Positions 36,325-46,003 of a DNA stretch of 47,106 nucleotides are shown here, piece after piece. Positions within the stretch are counted from its first letter, which is position 1. The number at the start of each line of letters is the position of its first letter. Source of the stretch: Bacteroides pyogenes DSM 20611 = JCM 6294 (GTDB lineage Bacteria; Bacteroidota; Bacteroidia; Bacteroidales; Bacteroidaceae); assembly GCF_000428105.1 (NCBI RefSeq), contig NZ_ATZH01000035.1:1-47106 (forward strand), written 5' to 3'. The notes beneath the pieces are model-generated. The model was not told the origin of the DNA. It did no database searches and saw only the letters and a list, made by a program, of their open reading frames with translations. Position numbers and translations under genes: made by a program.

Positions 36325-37459
36325 GTCCTCCTTCTATAATCGGTCTTTTGTCATAATTGCCGGAACGATTATAGTAGCGTGTAAGACCATACCCACCGGT
36401 GCCGAATAATCCGAATTTTTCCGTGAGCTGATACTCCAGATTGACGCGTGCCTGCAAAGCATACAGACGTCGGGGTATCAGTTCGTCTTTGTTGTCGAAA
36501 GCTTCGATGTGCTCATAACCTAAGTCACTGCTGACGGAAAGTTTTTTATAGAGTGGAAGAGCCAATCCCGCCCGATAGGAAGCGGTAGCCGAAAACTTAT
36601 CGTTCAGATGTCTGCGTTGGGTTCCCAATCCGATAATCGTATAGAATAGTTGATTCTTGAAACGGACTCCTATATTGGCAATCGTAGTGTTTCCTCCATA
36701 GAGCATCATTTGGATTTTGGTATCGGGATTTGCATTTACCAAACCTATTTGAAAACCTTTCATCTCCTCTTTGTAGTAGTTTAAAATGCCGATTTGCAGA
36801 CCATGTACTTTAGTAGCATAATTGCATAACCCGATTTGTACTCCGTTCATTGCATTGCCTGCTATATTTCCTATGCCGCCTATTTGCGCCCCGTTGACGC
36901 TTTTGCCGTTTACATTTAGAAAGCCGGATGCCATTAAACCGTTCATATTTTCACCTGTAATGTTTGCCAATCCCGAAAGTTGAATGCCGGAAGTTCTTTC
37001 TCCGCTCACATTTATTCCCCCACTGATTGCCAATCCCGCAACACGATCTCCCCCGATATTGATAAGTCCTGATAAAACAACTCCTGTAACGTCCTGCCCG
37101 GTAATATTTACCAGACCGCTTGCGGAAACTCCGGTCATTTTTCTTCCGTTGATATTGGTGATTCCGGAAAACTGAATACCTTTCATATCATTGGCTATTA
37201 TATTTGCTATGCCCGAAAGCTGTACACCTCTGACATCTGTCTGAACAACGCTTCCCAAAATGTTTATTCCCATCCCTTTAAGCCGGTTCATATTTGTAAG
37301 AACACCGAGGTTCAGATAGCTGGTTTGCGTACTGTCCACAGGCTGAGTACTGATGTCTTTCCACAGAGAAAGATTGATTCCGGCGCTTTTATTCTGAGCC
37401 GATAAACAAGCGGCAGCCATTAGAATAGCTGCCGTACATATTGTTTTACTTACCTTCAT
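36308..37459 (-). CDS. Surface repeat protein with 16-residue repeats (LA_2272-like)
   Basis: A 383-residue protein from the ATG at 37459 (MKVSKTICTAAILMAAAC, cleavage near SAQ). The frame is open further upstream into the ligase gene but without a signal peptide. The centre has eight consecutive exact 16-residue units of the pattern G-[VIL]-x-x-S-G-x-x-N-[IV]-x-G-x-x-[MV]-x (for example GIQLSGLANITGENMN), followed by shorter G-x-Q-I-G-x-x-N units (GVQIGLCNY, GLQIGILNY, GFQIGLVNA). Such repeats probably form a beta-solenoid. The C-terminal 100 residues look like part of an outer-membrane barrel, ending in GGLIFSL. It is 46 bases behind the acyl-CoA ligase gene and likely co-transcribed with it. 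Confidence 0.8.
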   Translation of the reverse strand: MKVSKTICTAAILMAAACLSAQNKSAGINLSLWKDISTQPVDSTQTSYLNLGVLTNMNRLKGMGINILGSVVQTDVRGVQLSGIANIIANDMKGIQFSGITNINGRKMTGVSASGLVNITGQDVTGVVLSGLINIGGDRVAGLAISGGINVSGERTSGIQLSGLANITGENMNGLMASGFLNVNGKSVNGAQIGGIGNIAGNAMNGVQIGLCNYATKVHGLQIGILNYYKEEMKGFQIGLVNANPDTKIQMMLYGGNTTIANIGVRFKNQLFYTIIGLGTQRRHLNDKFSATASYRAGLALPLYKKLSVSSDLGYEHIEAFDNKDELIPRRLYALQARVNLEYQLTEKFGLFGTGGYGLTRYYNRSGNYDKRPIIEGGLIFSL

Positions 37460-37505
37460 CTTAGTTATATTTAATACATTTAACGGTATTTCCCAAGCAT
37501 AAAAT

Positions 37506-39164
37506 TTATCCTTTTGCTTCTTGGTATAGATACCGCTTAATACTCTTTTTCGGGGTCTTTTCAAACTCTTCGGGATATATCTTCATTTTAGATATCTGAC
37601 TGTATGCCGGTAATATTTCGTTCAGCGCCAAACGGTTTTCTTCCATTACCCGTTCGATATCGCTGTTTCGCAGACCGTGTGCAAAGGCTTCATCGAAGTC
37701 GGGATAAACAAGTCCTACCAATTTTTCGTTCTGCTGTACGATGATGCTTTCAGCTACGTATGGTAAGTTGTTCAATTTATCTTCTATCTCTTCCGGATAA
37801 ATATTTTGTCCGCTGGCACTAAGCAGCATGTTTTTACTCCGACCTTTGATTGTGACGTTTCCTTCGGCATCAATCAATCCCAAATCGCCGGTATGAAGCC
37901 AACCGTCTTTGTCAATTACTTGCTGGGTGGCTTCTTCGTTTTTGTAATACCCTACCATCATGTTCGGACCCTTGCAAATGATTTCTCCCACAATATTTTC
38001 AGGATCGGGCGAAAGTACCTTTACTTCCATACGAGGAGCCGATTTTCCGCAAGAACCTCGTTTGAATCTTGTCCAATCTTCATAGCAAATAATCGGACCG
38101 CACTCTGTCATTCCGTATCCTACCGTATAAGGAAAGTCGATCATCTTCAGCAATTGCTCCACTTCTTGGTTGAAAGCAGCTCCGCCTACAATTACTTGTA
38201 CGAAATTTCCGCCGAAACCCTTGATCATCTCGTTACGTACGGTTGCTTTTATCTTGTCGTTAATGAAAGGAACTTTCAAGAGCAATTTCATCGTAGGAGT
38301 CTCTAATTTAGGCAGTACGTTTTTCTTGATAATTTTCTCGATAATCAACGGCACGGCTACAATGAGTTTCGGCTTGATTTCCGCAAAAGCCTGGAAAATA
38401 ATTTTTGGGCTGGGCATGCGTGTCAAGAAGTAAATCTGGCATCCGGCGGAAAACTCATATAGGAATTCAAAAGCCAAACCGTACATATGAGCCATTGGCA
38501 GCATGGATACGATTTTGTCTCCTGCTTCTAACGAAAGCACCTCAAAAGCAAATTTAGTGTTCGACCATAGGCTTCGATAAGGAAGCATGACTCCTTTGGA
38601 GTAACTTGTAGTACCTGAGGTATAGTTGATTACTGCAAGCTCCTCAGGCTGATCTTTATGGTAATCAATATGTTCTTTGCGGAAATTTTTCGGATATTTT
38701 TTTCCGAACATTTCATTCAGATGTTCACGCGCATGCGTGAGACGTTCGGTACGGGAAACCAATACGCTGAAATCTGTCATCAACAGAATTCCTTCAAGCA
38801 AAGGCATAGCGGACTCGTTGAGGTTTTCCCAAATCATATCTCCTACAAATAGCAATTTGGCTTCGGAGTGATTGACTATATTATGTACATTATCGGCTTT
38901 GAATTCGTGGAGAATGGGAACAATAACCGCACCGTATGTCAGTGTTGCCAGAAAGGTTACTCCCCAATGGGAACTGTTTCGTCCGCAAACGGCTATTTTA
39001 TCTCCCTTGCGGATACCGCTTTCTTCAAATATAATGTGGAGTTTTTCAATTTTGCGGGCTACATCTTTATACTGTAGGGTGGCGCCTTTATAGTCTGTCA
39101 AGGCATCTAAATCCCAATGGTTCTTAATACTGTTTTCTACGTAAGCTATAAAACTTTGTTCCAT
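37506..39164 (-). CDS. AMP-forming long-chain acyl-CoA synthetase
   Basis: A 552-residue enzyme from the ATG at 39164 (MEQSFIAYVENSI); an ATG at 39176 would add four residues. It carries the AMP-binding signatures: the P-loop-like INYTSGTTSYSKGVMLP (usually TSGTTGxPKG, here with SYSK), VGYGMTECGP, GWLHTGDLGLID, and the A8 region GRSKNMLLSASGQNIYPEEI. The C-terminal part ends EFEKTPKKSIKRYLY, with the conserved catalytic Lys region. The enzyme activates fatty acids to acyl-CoA by way of acyl-AMP in the cytoplasm or at the membrane. It is the first gene of a two-gene unit with the repeat protein. Confidence 0.93.
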   Translation of the reverse strand: MEQSFIAYVENSIKNHWDLDALTDYKGATLQYKDVARKIEKLHIIFEESGIRKGDKIAVCGRNSSHWGVTFLATLTYGAVIVPILHEFKADNVHNIVNHSEAKLLFVGDMIWENLNESAMPLLEGILLMTDFSVLVSRTERLTHAREHLNEMFGKKYPKNFRKEHIDYHKDQPEELAVINYTSGTTSYSKGVMLPYRSLWSNTKFAFEVLSLEAGDKIVSMLPMAHMYGLAFEFLYEFSAGCQIYFLTRMPSPKIIFQAFAEIKPKLIVAVPLIIEKIIKKNVLPKLETPTMKLLLKVPFINDKIKATVRNEMIKGFGGNFVQVIVGGAAFNQEVEQLLKMIDFPYTVGYGMTECGPIICYEDWTRFKRGSCGKSAPRMEVKVLSPDPENIVGEIICKGPNMMVGYYKNEEATQQVIDKDGWLHTGDLGLIDAEGNVTIKGRSKNMLLSASGQNIYPEEIEDKLNNLPYVAESIIVQQNEKLVGLVYPDFDEAFAHGLRNSDIERVMEENRLALNEILPAYSQISKMKIYPEEFEKTPKKSIKRYLYQEAKG

Positions 39165-39192
39165 TGTTTTGCACATTCTGTTTTAAACTGTG

Positions 39193-39200
39193 CAAAGATA
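39193..39200 (-). promoter_or_regulatory. Candidate -7 element for acyl-CoA synthetase gene
   Basis: TATCTTTG on the minus strand fits TAnnTTTG, 28 bases before the ATG at 39164. The -33 region is AT-rich with no clear TTG. Confidence 0.5.
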
Positions 39201-39272
39201 GTATTATTAAATTAATAATGAAAAAATATAGAATTAAAATGAATTTGATTCCGAATATTCTTTCGTAAGTTG

Positions 39273-40343
39273 TTACTGCAAATACCATTCGTATATTTTC
39301 CGGACACCTTCTTCTATTTCGATTTGATGATGCCAACCTAATGCATGAAGTTTAGACGGGTCGGTAAGTTTGCGCATCGTTCCGTCGGGTTTGCTCCTAT
39401 CGAAGGTTATTAACCCTTTATATCCCACAGTTGTAGCAATTTGTTCCGCTAATTCCCGTATGCTGATTTCTTTTCCGGTTCCGATGTTGATATGACAGTT
39501 TCGAATTTCTTTTTCATTTTCGTTGTACGTATCTTTAAAATCGACATGCTCCATTACGAACACGCTGGCGTCCGCCATTTCCTCACTCCATAGAAACTCC
39601 CGAAGGGGAGTACCCGTACCCCATAAAGTTACTTCAGTTTTACTAATGCCGTATTTGTTTAAAACAGCATATATTTTCTCCTGAGAACTTTCTCCATCGA
39701 CCCCTTCTATCGGTCGTTTGCTTAAATCTTTGCGTATAGCTTCCCAATTCCCTTCTTTCAGGCAGTGCGCCAAATGTATTTTTCGAATCATGGCGGGAAG
39801 CACATGGCTGCGCTCAAGGTCGAAATTATCATTGGGACCATATAGATTGGTCGGCATTACAGCGATGTAGTTTGTGCCATATTGCAGGTTAAAGCTCTCG
39901 CACATTTTAAGTCCTGCTATTTTAGCAATTGCGTATGGCTCGTTTGTATATTCCAGTGAAGAAGTGAGAAGCGCATTTTCTTTCATGGGTTGCTCGGCAT
40001 CGCGTGGGTAAATACAGGTACTTCCCAAGAAGAGTAATTTTTTTACATGATGTCGGAAACTTTCGCCTATAACGTTCTGCTGAATTTGTAGATTTTTGAA
40101 GATAAAATCGGCCCGATAGGTACTGTTTGCCATAATTCCCCCTACAAAAGCTGCCGCAAGGAAAACGTATTCCGGGCGTTCTTTATCGAAAAAACGACGT
40201 ACAGCTACTGCATCCAGTAAATCCAACTCTCTATGGTTGCGTCCTATTAAATTGGTATATCCTTTTTCATGAAGGTTTTTCCAAATAGCGGAACCTACAA
40301 GTCCCAGATGTCCCGCTACATATATTTTTGCGTCTTTTTCCAT
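39273..40343 (-). CDS. fcl: GDP-L-fucose synthase
   Basis: A 356-residue short-chain dehydrogenase-type enzyme. It has the NADP-binding [11 protein letters not shown] near the N-terminus and the catalytic set LGSTCIYP with [15 protein letters not shown] (Tyr and Lys of YxxxK). Typical GDP-fucose synthase stretches follow: [39 protein letters not shown] and [11 protein letters not shown]. Compared with the E. coli enzyme it carries an insertion around [18 protein letters not shown], as in other Bacteroidetes. It performs epimerisation and reduction of the Gmd product to GDP-L-fucose. It starts 6 bases after gmd, so the two steps are encoded together. Confidence 0.96.
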   Translation of the reverse strand: MEKDAKIYVAGHLGLVGSAIWKNLHEKGYTNLIGRNHRELDLLDAVAVRRFFDKERPEYVFLAAAFVGGIMANSTYRADFIFKNLQIQQNVIGESFRHHVKKLLFLGSTCIYPRDAEQPMKENALLTSSLEYTNEPYAIAKIAGLKMCESFNLQYGTNYIAVMPTNLYGPNDNFDLERSHVLPAMIRKIHLAHCLKEGNWEAIRKDLSKRPIEGVDGESSQEKIYAVLNKYGISKTEVTLWGTGTPLREFLWSEEMADASVFVMEHVDFKDTYNENEKEIRNCHINIGTGKEISIRELAEQIATTVGYKGLITFDRSKPDGTMRKLTDPSKLHALGWHHQIEIEEGVRKIYEWYLQ

Positions 40344-40349
40344 GATTGA

Positions 40350-41420
40350 TTAATGTTTACCGGCAATCATGCGTTTCACCTTTTCCATATCGTGTCTGAC
40401 CATCACTTTAACCAAATCTTCAAATGAGGTTTTTCGGGGGTTCCATCCTAATACTGTCTTTGCCTTTGTAGGATCTCCCAACAATTGTTCCACTTCTGCC
40501 GGACGGAAGTATTTCGGGTCTACCTCGACCAATGCTTTTCCTGTAGCCACATCAAATCCTTTTTCATCGACACCTTTACCTTCCCAACGGATTTCGATTC
40601 CGGCCTCTTTGAAAGCCAATGTGGCAAACTCGCGTACAGTATGCATTTCTCCGGTGGCAATTACAAAATCTTCGGGAGTATGGTGCTGAAGCATCAGCCA
40701 CATACATTCGATGTAATCTTTTGCATATCCCCAGTCGCGAAGGGCATCCAGATTTCCCAAATATAATTTATCCTGTTCACCTTGGGCTATTCGGGCTACC
40801 GCCAATGTTATTTTGCGGGTTACGAAAGTCTCTCCGCGGCGTTCGCTCTCGTGATTGAATAAAATACCGTTTACCGCGAACATGCCGTAACTTTCTCTGT
40901 AATTTTTAGTAATCCAGAACCCATACTGTTTGGCTACGCCGTATGGGCTGCGCGGATAAAAAGGAGTCGTTTCTTTTTGAGGAACTTCTTGCACCTTGCC
41001 GAATAATTCGGAAGTGGAAGCCTGATAAATGCGGGTTTTCTTTTCCAGTCCCAATATCCGTACGGCTTCAAGCATACGCAGTGTGCCGATTGCGTCGGTT
41101 TCGGCAGTATATTCAGGAACGTCAAAAGACACTTTTACATGACTTTGCGCTGCTAAATTGTATATCTCGTCCGGTTGAATTTGTTGGATAATACGTATCA
41201 ACGAACTGGAATCTGTCATGTCGCCATAATGAAGATTAATGGTACGTTTTTGTTTCATGTCACGCACCCATTCGTCGAAATATAAATGCTCAATCCGGCC
41301 TGTATTGAAAGAGGAAGAACGGCGGAGAATTCCGTGAACCTCATAGCCTTTTTGCAAAAGAAATTCAGCAAGAAAAGAACCGTCTTGACCTGTGATACCT
41401 GAAATAAGAGCTTTTTTCAT
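40350..41420 (-). CDS. gmd: GDP-mannose 4,6-dehydratase
   Basis: A 356-residue enzyme with the dinucleotide motif [15 protein letters not shown] at the N-terminus, the [18 protein letters not shown] stretch, [16 protein letters not shown], and the catalytic [10 protein letters not shown] with [13 protein letters not shown]. These are diagnostic of Gmd, which makes GDP-4-keto-6-deoxymannose from GDP-mannose. It is the first gene of gmd-fcl and has a promoter match at 41451-41481. GDP-fucose is used by Bacteroides to fucosylate capsule and surface glycoproteins; no glycosyltransferase is nearby. Confidence 0.97.
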   Translation of the reverse strand: MKKALISGITGQDGSFLAEFLLQKGYEVHGILRRSSSFNTGRIEHLYFDEWVRDMKQKRTINLHYGDMTDSSSLIRIIQQIQPDEIYNLAAQSHVKVSFDVPEYTAETDAIGTLRMLEAVRILGLEKKTRIYQASTSELFGKVQEVPQKETTPFYPRSPYGVAKQYGFWITKNYRESYGMFAVNGILFNHESERRGETFVTRKITLAVARIAQGEQDKLYLGNLDALRDWGYAKDYIECMWLMLQHHTPEDFVIATGEMHTVREFATLAFKEAGIEIRWEGKGVDEKGFDVATGKALVEVDPKYFRPAEVEQLLGDPTKAKTVLGWNPRKTSFEDLVKVMVRHDMEKVKRMIAGKH

Positions 41421-41450
41421 ACGCTAATTATTTTGTTTGAGTATTTGTTG

Positions 41451-41481
41451 CAAATGTCGCTAATTGCTGTTAGATACGCAA
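41451..41481 (-). promoter_or_regulatory. Promoter of gmd-fcl
   Basis: On the minus strand TTG (41481-41479), 20 bases and GACATTTG (41458-41451) match the Bacteroides pattern with one deviation (G for T in the -7 element), 30 bases before the gmd ATG. Confidence 0.6.
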
Positions 41482-41500
41482 GATTCTTTATGTTTATTTC

Positions 41501-42727
41501 TTAAGAGAATTCCTTTGGAGAATGTTTTTTCAAGACTTCTGGTGAGAAGTTGTTTACTGTAGCAAACTGCTTTTTCCCCATTACTCTGTCGATAATCAGA
41601 GCGATGGCTCCGTCGCCTGTTACATTGCAAGCTGTTCCGAAACTATCCATGGCAATATAAAGCGCAATCATTAATGCCTGTGCCGATTCGTCGAACCCCA
41701 ACATCGATTGCAGGATTCCCAACGCTGCCATGATGGCTCCTCCAGGAACTCCCGGTGCGGCCACCATTGTTATGCCCAACATAAATATGAAGCCCGCAAA
41801 CATGGGAAAGTTGAACGGCATTCCTTGCATCATCATCAGCGCAAGTGCGCAGGCAACAATTTTAAGGGTGCTCCCCGAAAGATGTATTGTGGCACAAAGT
41901 GGTATTACGAAACCTGCGATATCGGCAGATACTCCGTTCTTTTTTGTTTGCTCTAAAGTGACGGGAATGGTGGCGGCCGAAGATTGAGTACCTAACGCTG
42001 TGAAATAGGCAGGCATCATTCGACATAAAAGCCGGAACGGATTCTTATGTACAAAAAGAGATGCAATGACATATTGCAAAATCAGCAAAAAAATATGTAG
42101 AATGAAAATGACACCTATGATTTTGATGAAAACCATCAAAATGGAAAAAACCTGTCCGGAATGTGTCATATTCAGAAAGATACCGAATATGTAGAGTGGA
42201 AGCAACGGAAGAATGACTGCGCTTATCATACGAATAATTATTTCCTGGAAATCACGCGCTACGTTTTTCAATGCTTCTGTATTTAATGAGGCGAGTCCCA
42301 AACCTAATGTGAAAGCGAAAATAAGCGCTGTCATCACATTCATCAACGGAGGAATGGAGACAGAAAAATATGGCAGTACTCCTTGCGCTTCACTCACTTC
42401 TTCCAAAGGAACATCAGTCTGAATGAGAGAAGGAAATATAGTAGCACCTGTAAAATACGACAAGAAACCCGAGAACAAGGTTGCTCCATAAGCTATCAGA
42501 GCTGTAAAAAGTAACATTTTTCCTGCTCCTTTTCCGATATCGGCTATCGCAACGGTAACCAGCCCGAGAATAATAAGCGGGATGGAAAAATTCAGATATT
42601 CGCTGAAAATACCGTTGAATGTAACGAAAAGTCGTACTAGCGAAGCCGGGAAAATAGTGCCTACGGCGATGCCCAGTATAATTGCAATGATGATACGCGG
42701 CAATAAACCTATTTTAAGTTTTCTCAT
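41501..42727 (-). CDS. Dicarboxylate/amino acid:cation symporter (DAACS family)
   Basis: A 408-residue inner-membrane carrier of the GltP/DctA/SstT type, with eight or so membrane segments. The family motifs are in place: the Ser-rich hairpin LGTQSSAATIPVTLEQ, CATIHLSGSTLKIV in TM7, PGVPGGAIMAAL in hairpin 2 and MDSFGTACNVTGDGAIALI in TM8, which carries cation and substrate ligands. TM8 has MDSFGTACN where many glutamate carriers have MDRFRT, so the substrate may not be glutamate or aspartate: the Arg that pairs with the side-chain carboxylate is absent in this stretch. Serine/threonine-type or neutral amino acid transport is therefore plausible. It diverges from gnd. Confidence 0.9.
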   Translation of the reverse strand: MRKLKIGLLPRIIIAIILGIAVGTIFPASLVRLFVTFNGIFSEYLNFSIPLIILGLVTVAIADIGKGAGKMLLFTALIAYGATLFSGFLSYFTGATIFPSLIQTDVPLEEVSEAQGVLPYFSVSIPPLMNVMTALIFAFTLGLGLASLNTEALKNVARDFQEIIIRMISAVILPLLPLYIFGIFLNMTHSGQVFSILMVFIKIIGVIFILHIFLLILQYVIASLFVHKNPFRLLCRMMPAYFTALGTQSSAATIPVTLEQTKKNGVSADIAGFVIPLCATIHLSGSTLKIVACALALMMMQGMPFNFPMFAGFIFMLGITMVAAPGVPGGAIMAALGILQSMLGFDESAQALMIALYIAMDSFGTACNVTGDGAIALIIDRVMGKKQFATVNNFSPEVLKKHSPKEFS

Positions 42728-42764
42728 TGGGTTGTTTTTGTTTGATTTAAGGTTTGATAAAACG

Positions 42765-42772
42765 CAAAAATA
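42765..42772 (-). promoter_or_regulatory. Candidate -7 element for DAACS symporter gene
   Basis: TATTTTTG on the minus strand fits TAnnTTTG, 37 bases before the ATG. The corresponding -33 region falls in the palindrome at 42794-42809. Confidence 0.45.
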
Positions 42773-42793
42773 ATATTTTAATCTGTAAAATCT

Positions 42794-42809
42794 ACGAACA
42801 TTTGTTCGT
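42794..42809. promoter_or_regulatory. Palindrome ACGAACA-TT-TGTTCGT; possible operator
   Basis: A perfect 7+2+7 palindrome lies in the 135-base gap between the divergent symporter and gnd genes. It overlaps the expected -33 position of the minus-strand promoter. A dimeric regulator could control one or both genes from here; no such regulator is in the immediate neighbourhood. Confidence 0.45.
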
Positions 42810-42862
42810 TTTCATCTGTTATCCACATAATAATTCAATAAAATGTCGTAAATCAAAGAAAT

Positions 42863-44338
42863 ATGGAAAATCGTTATAAATCGGATATCGGATTGATTGG
42901 CTTGGCTGTGATGGGGGAGAATCTGGCCTTGAATATGGAAAGCAAGGGATGGAGAGTGTCTGTATACAATCGTACATTACCCGGAGTGGAGGAGGGCGTG
43001 GTTGAACGTTTCGTTAACGGACGCGGTAAGGATAAAAATTTTAAAGGATTCACTGAAATGAAAGCTTTTGTTGAATCCATCGCCACTCCGCGTAAAATTA
43101 TGATGATGGTTCGTGCAGGGAAACCTGTCGACGAACTGATGGAGCAGCTTTTCCCGCTGCTTTCTCCCGGAGATATATTGATTGATGGTGGGAACTCCAA
43201 TTATGAAGATACGAACCGACGTGTTGCGTTGGCCGAGTCGAAAGGTTTTCTGTTTGTCGGCAGTGGTGTATCTGGTGGTGAAGAAGGAGCATTGAACGGT
43301 GCTTCTATTATGCCCGGAGGGTCAGCGAAAGCCTGGCCGGAGATTAAGTCTGTCTTGCAAAGTATTGCAGCGAAAGCGGACGATGGTTCTCCTTGTTGTC
43401 AATGGGTAGGCCCTGAAGGAGCAGGACATTTCGTGAAAATGATTCATAATGGTATTGAATATGGCGACATGCAACTAATAGCCGAGGCATATTGGGTAAT
43501 GAAAAACCTGACGGATATGAGCAATGATGAAATGGCAGATGTGTTCACTCGTTGGAATGAAGGAAAACTCCGAAGCTATCTGATTGAGATTACAGGAAAT
43601 ATCCTGCGGCATAAAGATATCGACGGAGATTATCTGATTGATAAGATCCTGGATGCCGCGGGACAAAAAGGAACCGGCAAATGGTCGGTCATCAATGCCA
43701 TGGAACTGGGTATGCCATTAGGGTTAATTGCCACGGCTGTGTTTGAACGCAGCCTCTCGGCGCAAAAGGAATTACGTAATCGGGCAGCCCGTCATTTTGA
43801 AAAAACGAATCAAAAAGAGAATTACACGGAATCGGATTTGGTAAAGAAGATTTTTTCTGCACTTTATGCTTCCAAACTGGTTTCCTATGCGCAGGGATTC
43901 GCTGTTTTGCAACAAGCCTCCGATACTTTCGGATGGAATCTTGACTTGGCGTCGATTGCCCGTATGTGGCGTGGCGGGTGTATCATCCGAAGCGTTTTTC
44001 TGAACGATATCGCATCTGCTTTTGAAGCTGACGACAAACCTGCACATCTGTTATTGGCACCTTACTTCTCACAAGAAATAAGAAGTCTGCTTCCCGAATG
44101 GAAAGCACTTGTCACCGAAGCGATGACTGAGGAGTTGCCCGTTCCCGCATTCTCTTCGGCTTTAAATTACTTCTATTCGCTGACCTCTGCCGATCTTCCT
44201 GCCAATATGGTGCAGGCCCAACGCGATTATTTCGGCGCTCATACCTTTGAACGTAAAGATACTCCCCGAGGAGATTTCTTTCATGAGAATTGGACCGGAC
44301 ATGGAGGCGATACAAAGTCGGGAACGTATAACGTATAA
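42863..44338 (+). CDS. gnd: 6-phosphogluconate dehydrogenase, decarboxylating
   Basis: A 491-residue enzyme with the NADP-binding start IGLIGLAVMGENLALNME, the family signatures GVSGGEEGALNGASIMPGG and MIHNGIEYGDMQLIAE (substrate-binding and catalytic Lys/His/Glu region), AAGQKGTGKWSVINAMELG, and the C-terminal HTFERKDTPRGDFFHENW tail. It oxidises 6-phosphogluconate to ribulose 5-phosphate, giving NADPH or NADH and CO2. It is first in gnd-zwf-pgl and 168 bases ahead of zwf, so an extra promoter or processing site before zwf is possible. A TTTG at 42801-42804 might be its -33 element, but no good -7 follows. Confidence 0.98.
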   Translation: MENRYKSDIGLIGLAVMGENLALNMESKGWRVSVYNRTLPGVEEGVVERFVNGRGKDKNFKGFTEMKAFVESIATPRKIMMMVRAGKPVDELMEQLFPLLSPGDILIDGGNSNYEDTNRRVALAESKGFLFVGSGVSGGEEGALNGASIMPGGSAKAWPEIKSVLQSIAAKADDGSPCCQWVGPEGAGHFVKMIHNGIEYGDMQLIAEAYWVMKNLTDMSNDEMADVFTRWNEGKLRSYLIEITGNILRHKDIDGDYLIDKILDAAGQKGTGKWSVINAMELGMPLGLIATAVFERSLSAQKELRNRAARHFEKTNQKENYTESDLVKKIFSALYASKLVSYAQGFAVLQQASDTFGWNLDLASIARMWRGGCIIRSVFLNDIASAFEADDKPAHLLLAPYFSQEIRSLLPEWKALVTEAMTEELPVPAFSSALNYFYSLTSADLPANMVQAQRDYFGAHTFERKDTPRGDFFHENWTGHGGDTKSGTYNV

Positions 44339-44506
44339 TAAAAAAGAGATCGCTTCAACCCGGTACGCTTCATATATCAGGAGTGTGCCGTATGGATCGA
44401 TTCGTCTTTATAATCTTGAATATTCATCTTTTATCGATATCAGAGAGAATGGTTGCCGCTTAGAAAGAAAGATGAGTTGAAAGAAAACATTGAAAAAATA
44501 GAAACT

Positions 44507-46003
44507 ATGGATAAATTTGCAATGATTATTTTCGGTGCTTCCGGAGACCTGACAAAGCGTAAACTGATGCCGGCGCTTTATTCTCTTTATCGGGATAAGC
44601 GTCTCACCGGTGCTTTCTCTATATTGGGTATTGCCCGTACAGCATACTCCGATGAAGAATTCCGCTCTTATATATTGAAAGAATTACAGCATTTCGTCAA
44701 AGCTGAAGATCGGGACGAGGAGATTATGAATTCCTTTGTGTCTCATCTCTATTATCTTCCGATGGATCCCGCAAAACCCGATGGGTATGCTACGCTTCGC
44801 GAAAGACTGGAGAAACTGACTCATGACGAACAGCCTGACAATCTTTTATATTATTTGGCCACACCGCCATCGCTTTATGGATTAGTGCCTTTGCATCTGA
44901 AAGAAGCCGGGTTGAATACTTCAGGGTCGCGGATTATTATAGAGAAACCATTCGGTTATGATCTGGAATCGGCGCGTGAACTGAATCGTATTTACACCTC
45001 TGTTTTCGAAGAACGCCAGATTTATCGTATCGATCATTTTCTGGGCAAAGAGACTGCGCAGAATTTACTTGCTTTCCGTTTTGCGAATGGAATATTCGAA
45101 CCGTTATGGAATCGGAACTACATCGACTACGTGGAAGTGACTGCCGTAGAGAATCTGGGAATTGAAGACAGGGGAGGTTTTTATGAGACAACAGGCGCTT
45201 TGCGTGACATGGTTCAAAATCATCTTATTCAGCTTGTGGCTCTTACGGCGATGGAACCGCCGGCAATCTTTAATGCCGATAATTTCCGTAATGAGGTTGT
45301 GAAGGTATATGACTCGTTAATGCCGCTCGATGATGTCGATTTAAACGAACATATTGTCCGTGGACAGTATACGGCTTCAGGAGATAAAAAAGGATATCGT
45401 GAAGAGAAGGGCGTCGCCCCGGAATCCCGTACAGAAACATATATTGCGATGAAGTTGGGTATCAGCAATTGGCGCTGGAGCGGTGTGCCTTTTTATATCC
45501 GGACAGGAAAGCAAATGCCGACAAAGGTTACGGAGATTGTGGTTCATTTCCGTGAAACACCTCACCAGATGTTTCGTTGTGCAGACGGCAATTGCCCTCG
45601 TGCCAACAAGCTTATTTTGCGCCTTCAGCCCAATGAAGGGATTGTGCTGAAAATTGGTATGAAAGTTCCCGGCGCTGGGTTTGAAGTTCGTCAGGTAACG
45701 ATGGATTTCAGCTACGACCAATTGGGAGGAGTGCCGAGCGGCGATGCTTATGCTCGTTTAATTGATGATTGTATACAAGGCGATCCGACTTTGTTTACAC
45801 GCAGCGATGCGGTGGAGGCTTCATGGAAATTCTTCGACCCGATACTTAAGTATTGGAATCAAAATCACGACGCTCCGCTTTATGGATACCCTGCAGGAAC
45901 ATGGGGACCTCTCGAGAGTGAAGCCATGATGCACGAACATGGTGCAGAATGGACTAATCCGTGTAAGAATCTCACTAATACCGATCAATATTGCGAACTA
46001 TGA
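44507..46003 (+). CDS. zwf: Glucose-6-phosphate 1-dehydrogenase
   Basis: A 498-residue enzyme from the ATG at 44507 (MDKFAMIIFGASGDLTKRK); the frame extends 54 bases upstream to a TTG that would disturb the usual N-terminus. Motifs are the NADP-binding GASGDLTKRKLMPALYSLY, the active-site RIDHFLGKE, and PFYIRTGKQMPTK. It oxidises glucose 6-phosphate to 6-phosphogluconolactone, the entry step of the oxidative pentose phosphate pathway. Its stop codon overlaps the pgl start in an ATGA, indicating translational coupling. Confidence 0.98.
   Translation: MDKFAMIIFGASGDLTKRKLMPALYSLYRDKRLTGAFSILGIARTAYSDEEFRSYILKELQHFVKAEDRDEEIMNSFVSHLYYLPMDPAKPDGYATLRERLEKLTHDEQPDNLLYYLATPPSLYGLVPLHLKEAGLNTSGSRIIIEKPFGYDLESARELNRIYTSVFEERQIYRIDHFLGKETAQNLLAFRFANGIFEPLWNRNYIDYVEVTAVENLGIEDRGGFYETTGALRDMVQNHLIQLVALTAMEPPAIFNADNFRNEVVKVYDSLMPLDDVDLNEHIVRGQYTASGDKKGYREEKGVAPESRTETYIAMKLGISNWRWSGVPFYIRTGKQMPTKVTEIVVHFRETPHQMFRCADGNCPRANKLILRLQPNEGIVLKIGMKVPGAGFEVRQVTMDFSYDQLGGVPSGDAYARLIDDCIQGDPTLFTRSDAVEASWKFFDPILKYWNQNHDAPLYGYPAGTWGPLESEAMMHEHGAEWTNPCKNLTNTDQYCEL

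Noticed and set aside
39273..41420. gmd-fcl as part of a capsule or O-antigen locus.
   Set aside because: No glycosyltransferase, flippase or polymerase genes lie on either side, so it looks like a stand-alone GDP-fucose operon.
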